Source: JBAXBF01 sp034429745 (lineage in GTDB: Bacteria > Chloroflexota > Anaerolineae > Anaerolineales > DRKV01). From it: 5,691 bases of DNA. The stretch is from positions 1-5,691 of the forward strand of contig DAOUFY010000126.1 in NCBI GenBank assembly GCA_034429745.1, in the 5' to 3' direction. Position 1 is the stretch's first letter, and each line of letters opens with the position of its first letter. A program made the translations under genes and the position numbers. The notes below the pieces were generated by a model. The model saw nothing but the letters and a program-made list of their open reading frames with translations, had not been told where the DNA came from and did not search any database. Below are positions 1 to 3,579 of this stretch, one piece after another.

Positions 1-128
1 ATAAAGCTTCGGCGCGCTGGGAATTTGGTCCTATCGAGCCTTGTTTGAAGGATTGCGGTATGGAAGATGTTGTTGGCAATGTACAGAAACGGGCTTGGGA
101 ATTGTTAAGTCGTTTACAAGGAAGATAG
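1..128 (+). CDS. C-terminal fragment of an unrecognised protein (5' end outside window)
   Basis: Reading from base 3, 41 codons run open from the left edge to a TAG at 126-128, so this is the tail of a gene that starts upstream. The visible peptide starts KASARWEFGPIEPC, continues through a short Cys/Asp stretch (CLKDCGMEDVVG) and ends in a probable amphipathic helix (NVQKRAWELLSRLQGR). It has no membrane segment or motif that I can assign to a family. I chose this frame over the frame from base 2, which has a stop at 2-4 and gives an improbable Cys/Trp-rich peptide. About 70 bp and a separate promoter lie between its stop and the next gene's promoter, so it is probably not in one operon with the M23 gene. 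I see no convincing terminator after it. No function is proposed. Confidence 0.6.
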   Translation, partial: KASARWEFGPIEPCLKDCGMEDVVGNVQKRAWELLSRLQGR

Positions 129-197
129 CGAAGTAGAATAAAAAATTATTGCTTTTTATGTTAATGGGGAAAATATGAAAAACGTACTTTAGTACTA

Positions 198-226
198 TTG
201 ACATCGGACAAATGTTATTGTAAGAT
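198..226 (+). promoter_or_regulatory. sigma70-type promoter of the LysM/M23 peptidase gene
   Basis: A perfect -35 hexamer TTGACA (198-203) is followed after exactly 17 bp by TAAGAT (221-226), which matches the TATAAT consensus at four of six positions. The start point would be near 233, giving a leader of about 31 nt before the ATG at 264. An 8-bp palindrome TAGTACTA (190-197) abuts the -35 box, and GTACT is directly repeated at 184-188 and 192-196. The -10 element sits between the arms of the inverted repeat described separately, so this promoter may be controlled by a DNA-binding protein. The call rests on pattern and position only. Confidence 0.65.
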
Positions 227-249
227 ATAGAAAACTGCAATAACATTTG
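209..249. repeat. Perfect 12-bp inverted repeat flanking the -10 box; candidate operator
   Basis: CAAATGTTATTG at 209-220 is the exact reverse complement of CAATAACATTTG at 238-249, and 17 bp separate the arms. The left arm fills most of the -35/-10 spacer. The right arm lies just downstream of the predicted start point and ends 5 bp before the GAGG ribosome-binding site (254-257). A protein bound to both arms would cover the promoter. The dyad could also fold as RNA in a transcript coming from the upstream gene: T221-G237 and A222-T236 would extend the stem to 14 pairs. No T-run follows, so it is not an ordinary terminator. Confidence 0.6.
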
Positions 250-263
250 GTGCGAGGATAAAT

Positions 264-1790
264 ATGGTTACGGCAAAGTTAAGCAACACGATGGTAAAGA
301 TAAGAGGGCTATTCTTGGCCTGTTTGCTGGTGCCATTTACTTTTTCTCCACCAGCCCAGATTCTTGGCAGTTATGCTCCCTCTTCTCCGCTTGGAATTTG
401 GGATACCCCTAGCAATGTTCCTCTAACAACTCAAGACGACCAAGCACCTGTGATAAATGGGTATAGCGAAAAAAGAGTTGATGGTTTATACAGTTACACA
501 GCTCAAAACGGTGATACGCTGCAAGCGATAGCTTCTCGTTTTCGGACGACAGTGAGAATGCTGTCAGCAGTAAACCCAGAGCTAGAAAAGATAAAAACCA
601 CTCTGCCAGCAGGAACAATAGTTCTCGTTCCTCAGCGACCGCTTGAATCATCAGATGTTTTTCACATCCTGCCTGACAATCTCTATGTAAATGGTTTGGA
701 TCAAATTGGTTTTGATGTAGAGGCATTTATCCAGTCTCATCCGGGTTGGCTGAAATCTGTTGTGGCTTTTGATGGCACAGCAAGCCGCAGTGCTGCGGAA
801 ATAATTACTCTAGCAGCTAGAGATTACAGCATCAGCCCGCGTCTTCTGTTGGCTCTTTTAGAATATCAGTCCAATGCATTAAGCAAACCGCTAGTTGAAA
901 AAGAGAAAATGCTATACCCAATGGGGTATCAAAACGATCGTCATGCTTCTTTGTACAACCAAATCATGTGGGCAGCGCGGGTGCTCAATGAGGGGTATTA
1001 CAGCTGGCGGGCAGGTGAAATCAATTATTTTACGTTCCAACCTGACCCTCGCCAAAATGCTGCGAGTGTCGCACTGGAAAACTTTTTTGTTCGAACTGTA
1101 AGTACTCAATCAGAGGTATCAAGCGCAGTATCACCCAGTGGGTTTGCGGCTACGTATGCTCAATTGTTCGGAGCCCCTTGGTTGAATAGTAAACCACATT
1201 TAGAAAAGGACTTGCAGCAGCCACCGCTCAAGCTTCCCTTTGAGACAGGAAAAGCTTGGGCTTTTACCGGAGGTCCTCATCCCGGCTGGGGGTCTGAAGG
1301 CGGGCAACCCTGGGCAGCTTTGGATTTTGCGCCTCCATCAATTCAATTTGGCTGTGCCGAATCTTCTGAATGGGTTACTGCAGTTGCTTCAGGGCTCATT
1401 GTTCGCTCAGAACCGGGTTCGGTGGTGCTGGACTTGGATGAAGATGGTGACGAGCGCAGCGGCTGGGTTATTAGATATTTTCATATTGGTTCAAAAGATC
1501 GCGTGCCGACAGGCACACACGTGAGTATTGGTGATAAGATTGGGCATGCTTCCTGTGAAGGCGGACATGCAACCGGCAGCCATGTTCACATTGCTCGTCT
1601 ATACAACGGTGAATGGATTTTGGCTTACGGCCCCTTGGCTTTCAACATGGAGGGCTGGGTTGCCTTCAAAGGTGATGCTCCTTATCAAGGTTATCTTTCC
1701 CGTGGTTCGCAAATTGTGCAAGCCAATACCAACGCCAACGGGAAAGCCTTAGTTCAAAGCGAAGTGTTGTTGGCAGCTGATGTGAAATAG
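264..1790 (+). CDS. Exported LysM-domain M23 (LasA-type) metallopeptidase, probable peptidoglycan hydrolase
   Basis: This 508-residue protein probably cuts peptide bonds in peptidoglycan outside the membrane. Residues 1 to about 38 look like a signal peptide: Lys/Arg at 5, 12 and 14, then a hydrophobic stretch at 15-28. Residues 76-123 form a LysM wall-binding domain (YTAQNGDTLQAIASRF, then NPEL and a PAGTIVLVP ending). Residues about 150-280 are a mostly helical region (SPRLLLALLEYQ, YPMGY, WAARVLNEGYYSW) that I know only as a companion of M23 domains in Chloroflexota proteins. The peptidase domain, about 325-470, resembles Pseudomonas LasA (M23A), including CEGGHATGSHVH and LYNGEW. By that comparison the zinc ligands are H339, D354 and H442, and the catalytic histidines H407 and H440; none is missing. 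The start at 264 has GAGG six bases upstream; the alternative Met10 (291) has no ribosome-binding site. The gene has its own promoter and a downstream terminator. The family is secure, but the exact bond cut is unknown. Confidence 0.93.
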   Translation: MVTAKLSNTMVKIRGLFLACLLVPFTFSPPAQILGSYAPSSPLGIWDTPSNVPLTTQDDQAPVINGYSEKRVDGLYSYTAQNGDTLQAIASRFRTTVRMLSAVNPELEKIKTTLPAGTIVLVPQRPLESSDVFHILPDNLYVNGLDQIGFDVEAFIQSHPGWLKSVVAFDGTASRSAAEIITLAARDYSISPRLLLALLEYQSNALSKPLVEKEKMLYPMGYQNDRHASLYNQIMWAARVLNEGYYSWRAGEINYFTFQPDPRQNAASVALENFFVRTVSTQSEVSSAVSPSGFAATYAQLFGAPWLNSKPHLEKDLQQPPLKLPFETGKAWAFTGGPHPGWGSEGGQPWAALDFAPPSIQFGCAESSEWVTAVASGLIVRSEPGSVVLDLDEDGDERSGWVIRYFHIGSKDRVPTGTHVSIGDKIGHASCEGGHATGSHVHIARLYNGEWILAYGPLAFNMEGWVAFKGDAPYQGYLSRGSQIVQANTNANGKALVQSEVLLAADVK

Positions 1791-1841
1791 CAGCGCCGAC
1801 AACATTTTGTGGATTTCCTTCTTTCCCCATCTCTCTTCACA

Positions 1842-1873
1842 GGGGCTGTCATTTTTGACAGCCCCAAACTTTT
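1842..1873 (+). terminator. Intrinsic terminator after the M23 peptidase gene
   Basis: GGGGCTGTCA (1842-1851) and TGACAGCCCC (1856-1865) form a perfect 10-bp stem closed by a TTTT loop, 52 bp past the stop codon. The T-run (TTTT, 1870-1873) is short and separated from the stem by AAAC, so termination may be incomplete. The right arm contains TTGACA, the possible -35 box of the next gene. Confidence 0.75.
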
Positions 1874-1887
1874 AAGTAGGGTATAAT
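1855..1887 (+). promoter_or_regulatory. Probable promoter of the serpin gene (perfect TATAAT)
   Basis: A perfect -10 hexamer TATAAT lies at 1882-1887. The only good -35 match upstream is TTGACA at 1855-1860, but the spacer is 21 bp, well over the usual 16-18. The promoter may therefore be weak, need an activator, or depend mainly on the -10 box; no TGn extension precedes TATAAT. A start near 1894 would leave a 30-nt leader before the ATG at 1924, much like the leader of the upstream gene. The TTGACA lies in the right arm of the preceding terminator hairpin. Confidence 0.5.
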
Positions 1888-1904
1888 TGAGTTATCTAAA
1901 CTCA
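1888..1904. repeat. Short dyad at the predicted serpin-gene start point
   Basis: TGAGTT (1888-1893) and AACTCA (1899-1904) are perfect 6-bp inverted repeats separated by ATCTA. They begin at the base after the -10 box and span the predicted start point, where a repressor site could lie. A 6-bp dyad can easily arise by chance, so this is only a candidate. Confidence 0.3.
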
Positions 1905-1913
1905 GCATACGAT

Positions 1914-1919
1914 GGAGGT
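1914..1919 (+). promoter_or_regulatory. Ribosome-binding site that fixes the serpin start at 1924
   Basis: GGAGGT lies four bases before the ATG at 1924. The in-frame ATG at 1912 overlaps this site and has no Shine-Dalgarno sequence of its own. The longer reading would also place MEVT ahead of a signal peptide that is typical when it begins MATKWS. The start is therefore 1924. Confidence 0.8.
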
Positions 1920-1923
1920 AACC

Positions 1924-3411
1924 ATGGCTACAAAATGGTCAATCATCCTTATTGCTCTTTGTGGTGGGCTTTTCTTATTTGCTTGCTCTGCACCCACGCC
2001 GAGCGGAGAGGTGAACGCGACTTCAGCTGCAGTTGTACAAACAACGCAAGTGCCTGAAATAAGTGCTTCAGTGGAGCAACCGTCTGCCGAAGAAGTTCAG
2101 ACTCAGTCCCCAATCAATAAAACCACTGAAATACCCTTGATTTTTCCCACCGAAACGCCATCACCTACTCCGGAAAGCCATGTTACCGAGGAAAATGGAG
2201 TGTTGCGTTCAGATAGAAAACATACTGCTGTGCCTGAAGTAAGCGCTGAGGAGCTTAACCTACTGGTGAAAGGGAATAATTCATTTGCTTTTGATCTCTA
2301 TCCCTTGCTGCAGCCGACTGGTGAAAACTTTTTTTATTCCCCTTATAACATTTCTTTGACTTTAGCAATGCTTTATGGCGGTGCCCGCGGAGATACGGCA
2401 CAACAAATGGCAGATGTACTTCATTTCAAACCATTAGGAGAAAAGATTCATGAAACCTTTTTTGCGCTTGAGTCAGCCTTGCTCGGCCGGGAAAAAGATG
2501 CCCTAGGGAATCCGGGTTTTATTTTGCAGTTTGCGAATTCTCTCTGGGTGCAAAAAGGGCGTCCTTTTCAAGAAACATATATAGACCTGTTGGCGGAAAA
2601 TTATTTCGCCGATCTTCATCTGGCAGATTTTGCAAGCCAACCCGATCGAGCACGGGAGGATATCAACCATTGGGTGGAACAGAAGACAGAGGGGAAAATT
2701 CCATCCCTTTTTCCTGAAAATTCTATTACGTTGAATACGCGCTTGGTTCTGGCTAATGCAGTTTATTTTAAATCGAACTGGGAAGTCCCTTTTAATCCAG
2801 AACTGACGAAATTGGATGATTTCTTTATGTTTGTAGGACAGACTAAAGTACCGATGATGGAACAAACTGCCACCTACAGGTATATGCGGACAGTAAGTTA
2901 TAAGGTCGTGGAAATTCCTTATCATGGTGAAGGTTTAGCTATGGTGGTGTTTATGCCCATAGATGAGCAAGCGAGTAAATACGAAGAAGCTTTTAAGGAT
3001 TTTGAAAGCAAATTCAGCTTAGAGACGATGAATGAAATTGTTGATAAACTTGAGCCGCAGCTTATTAATCTTTATTTTCCTAAGTTCAAGATCGAATCGG
3101 AATATATGCTGTCTCAAACGCTGATGAAGATGGGCATCCTTAGTGCGTTTGCACCGATGGCAGCAAATTTCTCTGCGATTGATGGTACGCGAGAGTTGTA
3201 TTTGCAGCAGATGGCGCATAAGACGTATATTCAAGTTGATGAGAATGGTACTGAAGCAGCGGCTGCTACCGGCGCTGCTGTTGGAATAACCGCTCTTGAA
3301 CCGCAGGAAGCTATGGTTTTAAAGATCAATCATCCCTTTATTTTTGTTATTCGCGATCAAAAAACCAGCTCGCTCCTATTTATGGGCAGGGTGCTAAGGC
3401 CAATCCAATAA
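1924..3411 (+). CDS. Lipoprotein serpin (serine protease inhibitor family), membrane-anchored
   Basis: The protein has 495 residues when started at 1924. Residues 1-21 are a lipoprotein signal peptide: Lys4, a hydrophobic core, then the lipobox L18-F19-A20-C21. Phe at -2 is slightly unusual. A Ser/Thr/Pro/Glu/Gln-rich spacer (about 22-110) leads to a full-length serpin fold (about 116-495), with FFYSPYNISLTLAMLYGGARG, LVLANAVYFKSNWEVPF and the C-terminal NHPFIFVIRD...LLFMGRVLRP. The reactive-loop hinge is intact (E440-N-G-T-E-A-A-A-A-T449), as in inhibitory serpins. Counting 17 residues from E440 puts P1 at Thr456 and P1' at Ala457, but the loop is four residues longer than in alpha-1-antitrypsin, so Ala457 or Leu458 could be P1. 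Such residues would suit elastase-, subtilisin- or chymotrypsin-like targets rather than trypsin-like ones. It probably sits on the outer face of the membrane and traps host, community or own proteases. It has its own promoter and is followed by a terminator 108 bp past the stop. The family is secure; the target is unknown. Confidence 0.94.
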   Translation: MATKWSIILIALCGGLFLFACSAPTPSGEVNATSAAVVQTTQVPEISASVEQPSAEEVQTQSPINKTTEIPLIFPTETPSPTPESHVTEENGVLRSDRKHTAVPEVSAEELNLLVKGNNSFAFDLYPLLQPTGENFFYSPYNISLTLAMLYGGARGDTAQQMADVLHFKPLGEKIHETFFALESALLGREKDALGNPGFILQFANSLWVQKGRPFQETYIDLLAENYFADLHLADFASQPDRAREDINHWVEQKTEGKIPSLFPENSITLNTRLVLANAVYFKSNWEVPFNPELTKLDDFFMFVGQTKVPMMEQTATYRYMRTVSYKVVEIPYHGEGLAMVVFMPIDEQASKYEEAFKDFESKFSLETMNEIVDKLEPQLINLYFPKFKIESEYMLSQTLMKMGILSAFAPMAANFSAIDGTRELYLQQMAHKTYIQVDENGTEAAAATGAAVGITALEPQEAMVLKINHPFIFVIRDQKTSSLLFMGRVLRPIQ

Positions 3412-3487
3412 TGGCATCAACATAGATATAAAAATGATGAGATTGTTGTTAAAGAACGTTTCAATATCACTTCTCCACTTTTTACTT

Positions 3488-3516
3488 TAGACAGATCTGC
3501 CATCGGTAATTGTAAT
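3488..3516 (+). promoter_or_regulatory. Predicted sigma70-type promoter of the C39/CSLREA gene
   Basis: TAGACA (3488-3493, five of six matches to TTGACA) and TGTAAT (3511-3516, five of six matches to TATAAT) are separated by exactly 17 bp. The start point would fall near 3522-3524, inside the left arm of the terminator hairpin that begins at 3519, and the leader would be about 57 nt. No better promoter is visible in the rest of the gap (3412-3487), where I see nothing else of note. A promoter upstream of the hairpin or starting within it is expected, because only 19 bp lie between the end of the T-tract and the ATG. Confidence 0.6.
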
Positions 3517-3518
3517 AT

Positions 3519-3559
3519 GGCATGCTCTTTGCAACTAAAGAACATGCCTTTTTTTATTT
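3519..3559 (+). terminator. Intrinsic terminator after the serpin gene, overlapping the next promoter's start point
   Basis: GGCATG (3519-3524) pairs with CATGCC (3543-3548). After one C/A mismatch, TCTTT (3526-3530) pairs with AAAGA (3537-3541) around the loop GCAACT. Seven T residues follow directly (3549-3555), then A and TTT. It has the classic form for ending the serpin transcript. An RNA started near 3522-3524 would lack most of the outer left arm, so it should not form this stem. Confidence 0.82.
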
Positions 3560-3562
3560 CCT

Positions 3563-3570
3563 TAAGGAGG
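3563..3570 (+). promoter_or_regulatory. Strong ribosome-binding site of the C39/CSLREA gene
   Basis: TAAGGAGG is a full match to the anti-Shine-Dalgarno sequence and lies nine bases before the ATG at 3580. An in-frame GTG at 3574 lies only three bases from it, too close to be used well, so 3580 is preferred. The site begins eight bases after the terminator's T7 run. Confidence 0.8.
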
Positions 3571-3579
3571 GTAGTGGTT

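Noticed and set aside
2..134. Alternative reading frame from base 2 for the left-edge fragment
   Set aside because: It has a stop at 2-4 and encodes an unlikely peptide rich in Cys and Trp (GRCCWQC). The frame from base 3 looks like an ordinary protein tail.
138..159. Possible terminator for the upstream gene (ATAAAAA at 138-144 pairing with TTTTTAT at 153-159)
   Set aside because: The stem is seven A-T pairs with no G-C pair and an 8-nt loop, and no separate T-run follows. It is too weak to call in A/T-rich intergenic DNA.
1299..1328. Apparent loss of a zinc-ligand His in the M23 domain (Trp350 where HxxxD would have His)
   Set aside because: The domain is LasA-like, where the first His lies much further upstream of the Asp. 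His339 in GGPHPGW fills that role, so the site looks intact.
1912..1923. Upstream ATG giving a four-residue longer serpin
   Set aside because: This ATG overlaps the GGAGGT ribosome-binding site that serves the ATG at 1924, and the added MEVT spoils a typical lipoprotein signal start.
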